Positions 1 to 6,313 of a DNA stretch of 14,992 nucleotides are shown here, piece by piece. The position numbers and the translations under genes are program-made. Each line of letters starts with the position of its first letter. Positions within the stretch are counted from its first letter, which is position 1. The notes below the pieces were generated by a model, which did no database searches, was not told the origin of the DNA, and saw nothing but the letters and a program-made list of their open reading frames with translations. Location of the stretch: contig CAZNDI010000016.1 of assembly GCA_964571805.1 (NCBI GenBank), positions 1 through 14,992 of the forward strand, written 5' to 3'. Origin of the DNA: JAUHWS01 sp964571805. GTDB taxonomy: Bacteria; Patescibacteriota; Gracilibacteria; UM-FILTER-43-11.

Positions 1-12
1 AGGGTGCCCTGA

Positions 13-390
13 GATGAAGACAAAATACAGGAACAGGAAGAAAAAATTAGAATTGCTTTGGCAGAAGTAGAAGAAAAAATGAAACAAAAGAATGATAAAA
101 TCAAGGTTTTTCAAGTTAAAGATCTGGCCACGGTTTCTGTGGTGGGCGATGGGATAAATGGAGGACTTTCTGGTATGATTGAGAGTATTCTTTCTTTTGA
201 AGGCATAGAAATACAAGGGATGAGTCAAATTAAAAAAGGAGGCGTTATTCCTTATCTCATTGCTGAAAACGATCGTGAAAAAGCAGTGGCTTCCATTCAT
301 CGATTTTTCTTTGGGAATAACAAGAAATATAGAACCTTGGTCCTTAAGACTGCTCAAAAAAAAGCTCTCGCCTTACTCGCTAGGTTTTAG
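13..390 (+). CDS. Aspartokinase C-terminal ACT domain (partial, 5' end missing)
   Basis: The reading frame is open from base 13 to the TAG at 388-390 and encodes the end of an aspartate kinase, the enzyme that phosphorylates aspartate at the head of the lysine, threonine and methionine pathway. An acidic helix rich in E and K leads into LATVSVVGDGI, then GGLSGMIESILSFEGIEIQGMSQ and VIPYLIAENDREKAVASIHR, which is the layout of the regulatory ACT domain closing LysC/ThrA-type proteins. The catalytic kinase domain lies outside the window. A TGA at 10-12 interrupts the frame just inside the window edge. It may be an assembly edge error or a true break, so no start codon is assigned; formal starts are TTG 58 and ATG 79, but protein-like sequence extends upstream of both. 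A homoserine dehydrogenase fusion cannot be excluded. The last 20 residues are basic. No terminator follows, so read-through into ribE is possible. Confidence 0.7.
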   Translation, partial: DEDKIQEQEEKIRIALAEVEEKMKQKNDKIKVFQVKDLATVSVVGDGINGGLSGMIESILSFEGIEIQGMSQIKKGGVIPYLIAENDREKAVASIHRFFFGNNKKYRTLVLKTAQKKALALLARF

Positions 391-459
391 TTGATCTAAG
401 TCTCTTTCCAGATTCCTTAGAACCCGTTAAGCTTTAGTCACAATGTCTCCATTTAAACT

Positions 460-1044
460 ATGTTCACCGGTATCATTGAAACCACTGGCACGGTGACGGG
501 AAAAACGTCCAATACCCTCACCATCAAGCCTTCTTTGGCTTTGGATAATTTGAAACTGGGCAGCAGTGTGGCGGTCGATGGGGCTTGTTTGACGGTGTCA
601 AGGCTCGAGAAGGGAAGTTTTACGGCGGATGTCATGCCCGTCACGTTTGAACGTACTGTTTTGGGTGAGCGAAAGGTGGGGGATGAGGTCAATTTGGAGC
701 GAGCCATGGAGTTTGGTAAACGGTTTGAAGGTCATATGGTCAGTGGTCATGTGGAAGGTCGGGCTGAGCTTAAAAAAATCCAAATCCAAGACAACGCATA
801 TCACCTCCATTTTTCTGTTGATCCCGAGTTGAGTCGTTATCTTGTCAAAACTGGCTCCATCACGCTCAATGGAATCAGTCTCACGGTCATCGATGCTTTG
901 GAAGATCAGTTTGAAGTTGGCATCATTCCTCACACCTGGGAAAATACCAACTTACATCATCTTCAATTGGGTGCTAAAGTGAATGTAGAAACAGACCTTC
1001 TATTTAAATATGCGGAAAAACTTTTTTCTTCAAATAAAACTTAA
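460..1044 (+). CDS. ribE: Riboflavin synthase (alpha chain)
   Basis: This 194-residue protein has the normal length of riboflavin synthase, which dismutates two 6,7-dimethyl-8-ribityllumazine molecules into riboflavin and a pyrimidine that returns to the pathway. It opens with the family signature MFTGIIE and contains two similar lumazine-binding barrels. Barrel one (about residues 1-90) carries VAVDGACLTV at 38-47, and barrel two (about 98-185) carries ITLNGISLTV at 134-143. GHMVSGHV at 91-98 matches the conserved GHxxSGH linker, and Ser140 sits where the catalytic serine of the second barrel is found. The C terminus (about 186-194) is a short polar tail where other members have the trimerisation helix. 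The ATG at 460 is fixed by the MFTG signature although no Shine-Dalgarno motif precedes it. ribH follows after five bases, so the two are almost certainly co-transcribed. No FMN riboswitch is visible upstream. Confidence 0.95.
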   Translation: MFTGIIETTGTVTGKTSNTLTIKPSLALDNLKLGSSVAVDGACLTVSRLEKGSFTADVMPVTFERTVLGERKVGDEVNLERAMEFGKRFEGHMVSGHVEGRAELKKIQIQDNAYHLHFSVDPELSRYLVKTGSITLNGISLTVIDALEDQFEVGIIPHTWENTNLHHLQLGAKVNVETDLLFKYAEKLFSSNKT

Positions 1045-1049
1045 ATCCA

Positions 1050-1514
1050 GTGAGTTCCATCAAAAAAAACATCGCTCTGAAGCCCTTCATGGTAAAAAAG
1101 TCTGTTAAAATCGGTATCGTTCAAAGTGAATACAATTCCCTCATCACTAACGTTCTGCTCGAAAGTTGTTTGGCCGAATTGAAAAAATCTGGAGTGGAGT
1201 CAAAAAATATTATCCTTCAAAAAGTGCCTGGGGCGTGGGAGATTCCGATTGCTTGTCAGAGCCTGGCTAAAAAGAATAAATTGGATGTCCTCATCACGCT
1301 CGGCCTGATTTTGAAAGGGCAAACCCCTCATTTCGATATCATTGCTACGGCTTGCGCTCAAGGCATCATGGAGGTGAGCTTAAAACTTGATTTGCCAATT
1401 ATTTTCGGAGTCCTGACTACCACCACTCTCGCTCAGGCCAAAGCTAGAATCAAAGGTGGGGCGCACGGAGATAAGGGGATAGAGGCGGCTCAGGCAGCGC
1501 TCAGAATGATCTGA
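1050..1514 (+). CDS. ribH: 6,7-dimethyl-8-ribityllumazine synthase
   Basis: Lumazine synthase condenses 5-amino-6-ribitylamino-uracil with 3,4-dihydroxy-2-butanone 4-phosphate, giving the substrate of the upstream ribE product. Visible family motifs are SEYNSLIT at 26-33 (Tyr28 takes the place of the usual Phe or Trp that stacks on the pyrimidine), VPGAWEIP at 59-66, LKGQTPHFD at 88-96 with catalytic His94, IIFGVLTT at 117-124 and Arg133, which aligns with the phosphate-binding arginine. The listed GTG start gives 154 residues, the common family length; an ATG at 1089 would give 141 residues and still keeps the first strand (VKIGIV), so the start is uncertain. The protein would assemble into a pentamer or icosahedral shell as in other members. 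The frame ends in TGA exactly where the family ends. ribD and ribBA, which are needed for the earlier steps, are not in the window. Confidence 0.93.
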   Translation: MSSIKKNIALKPFMVKKSVKIGIVQSEYNSLITNVLLESCLAELKKSGVESKNIILQKVPGAWEIPIACQSLAKKNKLDVLITLGLILKGQTPHFDIIATACAQGIMEVSLKLDLPIIFGVLTTTTLAQAKARIKGGAHGDKGIEAAQAALRMI

Positions 1515-1573
1515 TTTCAATATTATTTCCTCACCTTACGCCCCCCCCTACGATTTACTCTATTCTTTCCTGC

Positions 1574-1661
1574 CAATGACAAGCGAAGAGCGGTGAGCGG
1601 AGAGCGAAGAGCTAATCTCAATGACAAGCGAAGAGCGGTGAGCGGAGAGCGAAGAGCTAAT
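1574..1661 (+). repeat. Tandem 43-nt repeat built of AGCGNNG heptamers
   Basis: Two identical 43-nt copies (1574-1616 and 1619-1661) repeat with a 45-nt period. Each begins CAATGAC and then runs as 7-nt units: AGCGAAG, AGCGGTG, AGCGGAG, AGCGAAG, AGCTAAT. Another array of the same heptamer family lies at the end of the GH57 gene (9214-9294). The family resembles in style the short tandem heptamer repeats known from cyanobacteria, but I do not recognise this sequence. It lies in the 267-base gap between ribH and the STAS gene, where no gene is seen. Confidence 0.85.
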
Positions 1662-1686
1662 TTTAATTTGAAATTGCAGCAGGCCA

Positions 1687-1707
1687 CCACTACCCACTAC
1701 CCACTTG
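1687..1707 (+). repeat. Short CCACTAC heptamer array
   Basis: Three consecutive 7-nt units, CCACTAC, CCACTAC and CCACTTG, lie 25 bases downstream of the AGCGNNG array. The period is again seven, although the sequence of the unit is different. The short length means that chance cannot be excluded. Confidence 0.5.
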
Positions 1708-1781
1708 TGAGGTAAAGTCATCATTGAGAAAAAAGTAAAAGTGTATAAGGTGAGTTAATTCTTAATTAATCCAAAATTGTC

Positions 1782-2138
1782 ATGAGACCTCTCACTATTG
1801 TTTTAGAAAAAGATCCTTCGACAGAAAAAATGATGATTGCTCATTTTGAGGGTGATTTTGATGGGGCTGCCCGAGACAATTTGGAGGTTCTTCAAAAAGA
1901 GATCGAAGCTTTTCCTGTAGGCGGGTCGATGATTTTTGATTTTTCTAACCTCAATTACCTCAATAGTTTTGCTTTGAGTCAAATGGTCACCTGGCATAAG
2001 GCCCTCGACAGTAAAGGCGGTAAAATGGCCATTGTGGGGACCAACGATCACATCAAGGATATTTTTATGGTGTTGGGGGTGGATGGTATCTTTAAAACCT
2101 ATGACACGCTTGAGGAGGCGAAGTTGGGCTTGATTTAG
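1782..2138 (+). CDS. STAS-domain protein, anti-sigma factor antagonist-like
   Basis: The 118-residue product is a single STAS domain of SpoIIAA/RsbV type. In that family a small cytoplasmic protein is phosphorylated on a serine by an anti-sigma kinase and, when unphosphorylated, binds and removes the anti-sigma factor. Evidence is the strand-helix pattern and the core SMIFDFSNLNYLNSFALSQ at 49-67, which aligns with the family's DFSxxxxxDSSGL region. Ser62 falls on the phosphorylated serine, but the usual D-S-S-G is N-S-F-A, so the phospho-site environment differs. The later segment KMAIVGTNDHIKDIFMVLGV (81-100) matches the second half of the fold. No anti-sigma kinase or sigma factor gene is adjacent, so its partner is unknown. 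It converges on the next gene with a 7-base gap. No Shine-Dalgarno motif precedes the ATG; an AT-rich palindromic patch (TTAATTAA) lies at 1763-1770. Confidence 0.75.
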   Translation: MRPLTIVLEKDPSTEKMMIAHFEGDFDGAARDNLEVLQKEIEAFPVGGSMIFDFSNLNYLNSFALSQMVTWHKALDSKGGKMAIVGTNDHIKDIFMVLGVDGIFKTYDTLEEAKLGLI

Positions 2139-2145
2139 ATCCGTC

Positions 2146-2826
2146 TTAAGTGAGTTTTCGCTGTCCTTCGAGCAAGTCTTGCAAGTTCTGAATTAATTTT
2201 AGGTAAACGGATTCCATGAACTCATGGAGGGTGGCATATTCAACTTGGGTGCTTTGCATGGCGAGATAATTTCGCATGATGAAGGCAGAAAGTTGGACCA
2301 AGGGCAGGCATACTTCTGACATCACTTCATTCTCATTTGTGGTTTTTTTGATTACAAAGCTTTCCAGAGCCCTTTGGGGTTTGCTTGTAGCAGCCATGGT
2401 GATGTGGCCGAGCCACTCGTCGATGGCTTGTTTTTGTCCTGCGGTCAGGCTGTGAATAGAATGGTGCTCCTGAACCACGAGAGCGGTTGAGGCCTCCATG
2501 CCTTTGAGGAGATGGTCCATTTCCATGAAAGCCGTCCTGTCGACCAGCGAGAGAATGGCTATGAGGACTTCGGAAGGGATATTGTAGGACACACAGCGAG
2601 AGATGAGGAGGAAAAGGTCGGTGTTTCCGGGTTGAGAGAGGAATTGGACGATGATTTTGGCTAATTTATCATCATTTCCTCGGGCTTTTCCTTCTTCTTG
2701 TTGAAGTTGCTTCATGGCTGTTTGGCCTTGTCGCATTTCTTCTTGAAACTGCTCATCACTTTGTTCTCCGGCTTCACTGGCGGAAGATCCTAAGCCCAAT
2801 GATTCTAAATCACCTTTTTCTGACAT
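2146..2826 (-). CDS. Hypothetical helical protein, 226 residues
   Basis: I do not recognise this family. The first 55 residues are acidic and glutamine-rich (SDEQFQEEMRQGQTAMKQLQ), probably disordered or coiled-coil. From about residue 56 onward the sequence is predicted helical throughout, with amphipathic segments such as LAKIIVQFLSQPG, DLFLLISRCVSY, SEVLIAILSLVD and EFMESVYLKLIQNLQDLLEG. No signal peptide, membrane span, metal motif or nucleotide-binding motif is visible, so a soluble protein-protein interaction role is the most one can say. ATG 2826 is the only good start; no Shine-Dalgarno sequence precedes it. The L27 terminator lies just upstream (2880-2913), so the gene needs its own promoter, which I could not place with confidence. 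Its 3' end faces the STAS gene seven bases away. Codon use and composition look native. Confidence 0.75.
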   Translation of the reverse strand: MSEKGDLESLGLGSSASEAGEQSDEQFQEEMRQGQTAMKQLQQEEGKARGNDDKLAKIIVQFLSQPGNTDLFLLISRCVSYNIPSEVLIAILSLVDRTAFMEMDHLLKGMEASTALVVQEHHSIHSLTAGQKQAIDEWLGHITMAATSKPQRALESFVIKKTTNENEVMSEVCLPLVQLSAFIMRNYLAMQSTQVEYATLHEFMESVYLKLIQNLQDLLEGQRKLT

Positions 2827-2879
2827 CTTTAAAGCTTTTAGTGGTTTGGTTAGTGACTGTACCTTTATTTTATTTTATC

Positions 2880-2913
2880 AAAAAAACCGTGAGGAAGGCC
2901 ACACGGTTTTTTT
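2880..2913 (-). terminator. Rho-independent terminator of rpmA
   Basis: An 11-bp arm at 2881-2891 (six A then CCGTG) pairs perfectly with 2902-2912 (CACGG then six T) around a 10-nt loop. On the minus strand the GC-containing stem is followed by a U run, 15 bases past the rpmA stop codon. Because the stem is flanked by A and T runs, it could also stop transcription in the plus direction. Confidence 0.88.
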
Positions 2914-2927
2914 AGTCAGGTTTGAGT

Positions 2928-3284
2928 TTATTTGGCGGCCATTTCGGCTTCTTTTTTAACCGTTCTCTTGGTAATTCGCTTTGGGGCTACTTTTGAAGCT
3001 TTTGGTGCGGCAGGAACGACATGAACGAAGCGATTGCGGTAGACGCGTCCATCGTATTTTTTCTGTCGTTTTTCGGTGAATTGAATGACACCTTCTTTTA
3101 GGGCAAAGAGGGTGAAGTCTTTTCCTGTATCGACCCCTTGTCCGGCGAAGAATTTGTTGCCTTTTTGGCGGATGATGATGTTTCCGGCGACAACTTTTTG
3201 TCCTGCGTAAAGTTTTACACCTAGGCGTTTGGCGTTTGAGTCTCGGCCGTTTTTGGTGGATCCACCGGCTTTTTTATGTGACAT
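2928..3284 (-). CDS. rpmA: 50S ribosomal protein L27
   Basis: L27 sits at the peptidyl transferase centre, where its N-terminal arm reaches the tRNA acceptor ends. The N terminus MSHKKAGGSTKNGRDS is the diagnostic family signature. It is followed by KRLGVKLYAGQKVVAGNIIIRQ, the second typical block (GKDFTLFALKEGVIQF, 54-69) and a basic strand YRNRFVHVV at 82-90. The core ends near residue 90; residues 91-118 are an extra Ala/Lys-rich basic tail not found in the roughly 85-residue E. coli form. There is no cleavable N-terminal extension of the Firmicutes type. The usual partner rplU (L21) is not adjacent, so rpmA stands alone with its own promoter (3379-3407) and terminator. No Shine-Dalgarno motif precedes the ATG; the leader of about 90 nt is AT-rich near the start. 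Confidence 0.97.
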   Translation of the reverse strand: MSHKKAGGSTKNGRDSNAKRLGVKLYAGQKVVAGNIIIRQKGNKFFAGQGVDTGKDFTLFALKEGVIQFTEKRQKKYDGRVYRNRFVHVVPAAPKASKVAPKRITKRTVKKEAEMAAK

Positions 3285-3378
3285 AGTAGCTAAATTTTAA
3301 ATTCTAAAATTTTAAGTTTCTATTGAAATGTCCTTCTGCAATGCCTTTTCAAGCTCAAAAATTCACTAGTGCCTGTGG

Positions 3379-3407
3379 ATTTTATACGGGTTTTGCCCGT
3401 TTGGCAA
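3379..3407 (-). promoter_or_regulatory. Predicted promoter of rpmA with a palindrome in the spacer
   Basis: On the minus strand TTGCCA (3407-3402) and TAAAAT (3384-3379) are separated by 17 bases, giving a good sigma-70 type promoter. The start point would be near 3372, leaving a leader of about 88 nt. The spacer contains an inverted repeat, ACGGG at 3387-3391 and CCCGT at 3396-3400, that could be an operator or chance. Confidence 0.6.
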
Positions 3408-3424
3408 GGAATTTTGAAATTCCA

Positions 3425-3453
3425 TTCTCATTTACTCCTTTTTCTGCTTTAAT
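3425..3453 (+). promoter_or_regulatory. Possible promoter of the EEP-fold gene
   Basis: TTCTCA (3425-3430) and TTTAAT (3448-3453) are 17 bases apart, placing a start near 3460 and a leader of only about 14 nt before the ATG at 3474. The -35 match is moderate, so this is a weak call. Confidence 0.35.
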
Positions 3454-3473
3454 TAGACTCACTAACAGAAAAC

Positions 3474-4205
3474 ATGAAAATCATCTTCTACAACATTGCG
3501 TTTGGAACTGGCCTCAATGGTTCATGGAAGCAATATATGAACAACATCTGGCGATTTTTGTGGACGCCTTTAGACACCATCAAAAATATTGCTGAGGCCC
3601 TGAAGAAAGAAAAAGCAGACATCATTTGCTTGGCCGAGGTCGACAATGGTTCTTTTCGAAACCGTTTTCGTTGCCAGGCCAAAGCCATGGCTGCGTGGCT
3701 TAAATTCCGTTTTTTTAGAACTCAGAATAAATACATCCCCTGGTCTATTTGGAAATTCATGGCCGTGGTCCGCAATCAGCATGACGCCGTCCTCTCACAT
3801 CAGGCAGGGGAGGTTAAAACCCACTACTTGACCTCTGGGATGCAAAGAACCGTGTTGGAATTTATTGTTCAAGGCGTCAGTATTTTTGTCGTTCACTTGG
3901 CTGTATTGAGCCGAAAAGTAAGACGAAATCAGATGCAGGAAATTTCTGAAATGGTAAAAAAATGTCCTCGACCTTATTTGGTCTGTGGGGATTTTAACCT
4001 TCATGAAGGCCTACAGGAGCTCAAAGAATTCATCAAAACGACCAAGATGAAGCTTGTAAAAACCCCCAAAACTTTCCCGACTTTCAAACCCAATCGGACG
4101 ATTGATTTATTTTTATCAAGTCCTGGCTTAAAGATAAAGGCAGCTGGTGTTATCAATATGCCCTTTTCTGATCACTTGCCGATTTGGATCACTTTGGACC
4201 GCTAG
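3474..4205 (+). CDS. Endonuclease/exonuclease/phosphatase (EEP) family protein
   Basis: The 243-residue product shows the full set of EEP (DNase I-like) catalytic motifs in order: Asn7 in FYNIAFG, metal-binding Glu55 in ICLAEVD, His141 in VVHLAVLS, Asp173 and Asn175 in CGDFNL, Asp211 in TIDLFLSS, and Asp233/His234 in FSDHLP. These residues carry out Mg-dependent phosphodiester or phosphomonoester hydrolysis. The substrate cannot be read from sequence: family members act on DNA, RNA, inositol phosphates or sphingomyelin. There is no signal peptide or membrane segment, so a cytoplasmic enzyme is likely. The region between residues 60 and 110 is unusually basic and aromatic (RNRFRCQAKAMAAWLKFRFF), which could favour nucleic acid or membrane contact. 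The gene is divergent from rpmA and sits 65 bases before the sugar kinase on the same strand. No Shine-Dalgarno motif precedes the ATG. Confidence 0.88.
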   Translation: MKIIFYNIAFGTGLNGSWKQYMNNIWRFLWTPLDTIKNIAEALKKEKADIICLAEVDNGSFRNRFRCQAKAMAAWLKFRFFRTQNKYIPWSIWKFMAVVRNQHDAVLSHQAGEVKTHYLTSGMQRTVLEFIVQGVSIFVVHLAVLSRKVRRNQMQEISEMVKKCPRPYLVCGDFNLHEGLQELKEFIKTTKMKLVKTPKTFPTFKPNRTIDLFLSSPGLKIKAAGVINMPFSDHLPIWITLDR

Positions 4206-4270
4206 GGTGTTGATTTGTGACTTTATATTGGGTTTAAAGCAGAAATTTGAATCATTCATTAAAAAATAAA

Positions 4271-5140
4271 ATGAACACCCAAAAATCTCGAATCATTGGC
4301 ATAGATGTGGGAGGAACTAAAATTCTTCTTCAGGCTTTTGATGAGAAAATGAATCTGGTGGAGGAGGAAAAGGTTTTGACGGAGGTTAAAAAAGGTCAAA
4401 TGGGTTTTACCAAGCAGTTGATTTCTCTGATCGAGGTGTATTTTCATCCTAAAATTAAGTCCATTGGGGTGGCCCTGCCGGGGATCATCGATAAAAAAAC
4501 AGGTGTTTTGCTCAAAGCACCACATTTGCCGGTCAAAAATCTCAAGATTAAAAAAATACTTTCAGAACGATTTAAGCGACCTGTCACTGTGGATAATGAT
4601 GGAAACGCTTTTTTATACGCTCAAAGTCAAAGGCCGATTCTTAAAAAGTATAAAAATTTAATTGCCATCATGCCGGGTACAGGTTTGGGGGGAGCGATTC
4701 TAGTCGAGGGGAAAATGGTTTACGGAAAACAGGGTTTTGCGGGTGAATTGGCTCATATGGTGATTCGTCAAGAGGGGAGACTTAGAACCTTTGAACAAAA
4801 TACGTCTGGTGCTTTCATCGGAAAAATTGCCCAAGAGTTGGGGGTTAAATCTAAATTTACTCCTTATGATTTGACTAAAAATTCTCAGGAGGCCAAAAAA
4901 GTTAAGAAGCATATTGTTCAGCAGCTTGGTATCGGTTTGGCTAATCTCAACCTTATTTTCAATCCACAGGCGTTTGTGATGGGGGGATCGATTTATACAA
5001 ATTGTTTGAAAGATTCTAAAAAAGAATTCCAAAAAATCATTGCCGAGCATGCTCTTGATCAACGTTCGCCTCTGATTTTTGATGGAGATGAAAAATATAC
5101 TGTGGCCAGGGGAATGGCGATGATGAGTCGAGAGCGCTAA
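4271..5140 (+). CDS. ROK-family sugar kinase (glucokinase-like)
   Basis: The product (289 residues from ATG 4271; an in-frame TTG at 4247 would add eight unlikely residues) is an ASKHA-fold ROK kinase, which transfers phosphate from ATP to the 6-hydroxyl of glucose or a related hexose. Visible motifs are the phosphate-1 loop GIDVGGTK at 10-17, the DNDGNAFLYA block with catalytic Asp110, the second phosphate loop GTGLGGAIL at 136-144, GELAH at 158-162 (Glu159 and His162 fit the sugar-binding GExxH) and the adenosine-side GG at 238-239. The ROK zinc motif CxCGxxGC, expected shortly after GELAH, is absent: the segment reads IRQEGRLRTFEQNTSG. The repressor-type N-terminal helix-turn-helix is also absent, so this is a kinase rather than a regulator. 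Proximity to the glycogen genes suggests it traps glucose released by the GH15 enzyme. It ends four bases from the convergent ATPase. Confidence 0.85.
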   Translation: MNTQKSRIIGIDVGGTKILLQAFDEKMNLVEEEKVLTEVKKGQMGFTKQLISLIEVYFHPKIKSIGVALPGIIDKKTGVLLKAPHLPVKNLKIKKILSERFKRPVTVDNDGNAFLYAQSQRPILKKYKNLIAIMPGTGLGGAILVEGKMVYGKQGFAGELAHMVIRQEGRLRTFEQNTSGAFIGKIAQELGVKSKFTPYDLTKNSQEAKKVKKHIVQQLGIGLANLNLIFNPQAFVMGGSIYTNCLKDSKKEFQKIIAEHALDQRSPLIFDGDEKYTVARGMAMMSRER

Positions 5141-5144
5141 AAAA

Positions 5145-6278
5145 TCAGCTGACTAAATCCATAAAATTATCTCGATATACCTCTTTATATTCAGCATTTT
5201 TATAGGTTTCCATAAATTCTTTCGGAGCCTTTTGGTCTTTTTTTGACCACTTGAATTCATAAGCAAACAACTTTCCCTCTCTTTCTTCGATCAAATCAAT
5301 CTCTTTTTGATCATAGGTCCGCCAGAAGTACTGATTGGCGTATATGCCCTTATATTTGCGGTATTTTAAGCGTTCTATGAAAAGAAAATTTTCCCACAAC
5401 ATGCCTTTATCCGATCTTAAATCTAGAAGATTAAAGTTGTTGAGAATGGCATTGCGCACGCCCAAATCCATGAAAAAATATTTTGAATTTTTTGTCACCT
5501 CTTTTCTTAAATTTCTGCTGAAGCCTCTCAAATTGACAATAATAAAAGCTTTTTCCAATAAATCTAAATAACGCTTCACTGTTTCTTTGGCCACATTCAG
5601 ATTGGACCCCAGTTCGCTTAGAGAAACCTCCTGGCCAATTTTTAAGGCCAAAAGAACGAGTAAATCTTTGAGTACTTTGGGGTTTTTAACATTTTCTAAC
5701 TCTAAGATATCTTTATACAAATTTGCCTCAATCACCTCTTGAAGATGAGCTATTTTTTCAACCCTATTCTTCAATTTAATCACCTCTGGGTATAAGCCAA
5801 AAAGTAAGTAATTTTCCAGTGATTCCTGAATTTCTACGGAGGATTGAAATTCTTTTAGCTCAACCATCGACAGCGGGTAAAGCATGAATGTTTGAGTTCG
5901 GCCGGTCAAAGGTTCTCTTATTTTGTTGGCCAACTCAAAGGAAGAAGACCCTGTGGCAATGATCTTTATATCAGGAAGCGTATCGTGAATGATTTTGAGA
6001 TTGATGCCAATATTTTCAATCCTTTGGGCCTCGTCAAGAATTAATATCTTGTAGCCGCCAATCATGCTCTTTATTTTTTCCAAATTTTGGCTCGAAAATG
6101 TTTCCTGGACAGCTTTTAAATCTCCGTTCAAAAAGAGGCATTTTTGCTTCAAGTGGCTTTCTAGATGTTTTAAAAGAGTAGTTTTTCCTGTTTGGCGGGG
6201 CCCATATAGCACAATAACTTTATGCTTTTTAAGAGCGTTAGTGAGTTGACCTTCTATGATTCTGGAAAGATATGACAT
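5145..6278 (-). CDS. AAA_14/DUF4143 family ATPase
   Basis: This 377-residue protein belongs to the AAA_14 plus DUF4143 group of P-loop ATPases. Motifs are Walker A GPRQTGKTT at 26-34, Walker B KILILDEAQ at 77-85 and a sensor segment IIATGSSSFEL at 106-116. They are followed by the characteristic GRTQTFMLYPLS and GLYPEV segments, a winged-helix-like region at about 215-255 (SLSELGSNLNVAKETVKRYL) and a C-terminal nuclease-like domain. The last shows Glu297 (WENFLF), Asp328 (EIDLI), Glu341 and Lys343 (YEFKW), arranged like a PD-(D/E)XK site. These proteins are widespread and often recently acquired, and their cellular role is poorly understood. Sampled lines look more AT-rich than the rib and glycogen genes. 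A near-consensus promoter threaded through palindromic repeats sits immediately upstream, and transcription is predicted to start at the ATG itself. The winged-helix segment could bind those repeats; this is inference. Confidence 0.9.
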   Translation of the reverse strand: MSYLSRIIEGQLTNALKKHKVIVLYGPRQTGKTTLLKHLESHLKQKCLFLNGDLKAVQETFSSQNLEKIKSMIGGYKILILDEAQRIENIGINLKIIHDTLPDIKIIATGSSSFELANKIREPLTGRTQTFMLYPLSMVELKEFQSSVEIQESLENYLLFGLYPEVIKLKNRVEKIAHLQEVIEANLYKDILELENVKNPKVLKDLLVLLALKIGQEVSLSELGSNLNVAKETVKRYLDLLEKAFIIVNLRGFSRNLRKEVTKNSKYFFMDLGVRNAILNNFNLLDLRSDKGMLWENFLFIERLKYRKYKGIYANQYFWRTYDQKEIDLIEEREGKLFAYEFKWSKKDQKAPKEFMETYKNAEYKEVYRDNFMDLVS

Positions 6279-6284
6279 GTTTTT

Positions 6285-6313
6285 ATTTTATATCAACTCT
6301 CCGTATTTGTCAA
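6285..6313 (-). promoter_or_regulatory. Near-consensus promoter of the ATPase gene (leaderless)
   Basis: On the minus strand TTGACA (6313-6308) and TAAAAT (6290-6285) are exactly 17 bases apart. The predicted start point, seven bases past the -10, is 6278, which is the A of the ATG. The mRNA would therefore be leaderless or nearly so. The spacer and the -35 lie inside the first inverted repeat (6294-6327). Confidence 0.65.

Noticed and set aside
391..459. FMN riboswitch upstream of ribE
   Set aside because: The gap is 69 bases and lacks the conserved RFN element sequences.
453..933. Minus-strand open frames across ribE
   Set aside because: They are shadows of a clearly recognised gene and show no motif of their own.
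1541..1548. Run of eight C as a phase-variable tract
   Set aside because: It lies between genes with no promoter or coding frame that it would switch; it may also be prone to sequencing error.
1574..1661. CRISPR array
   Set aside because: The two 43-nt copies are separated by only two bases, so there are no spacers, and there are no cas genes.
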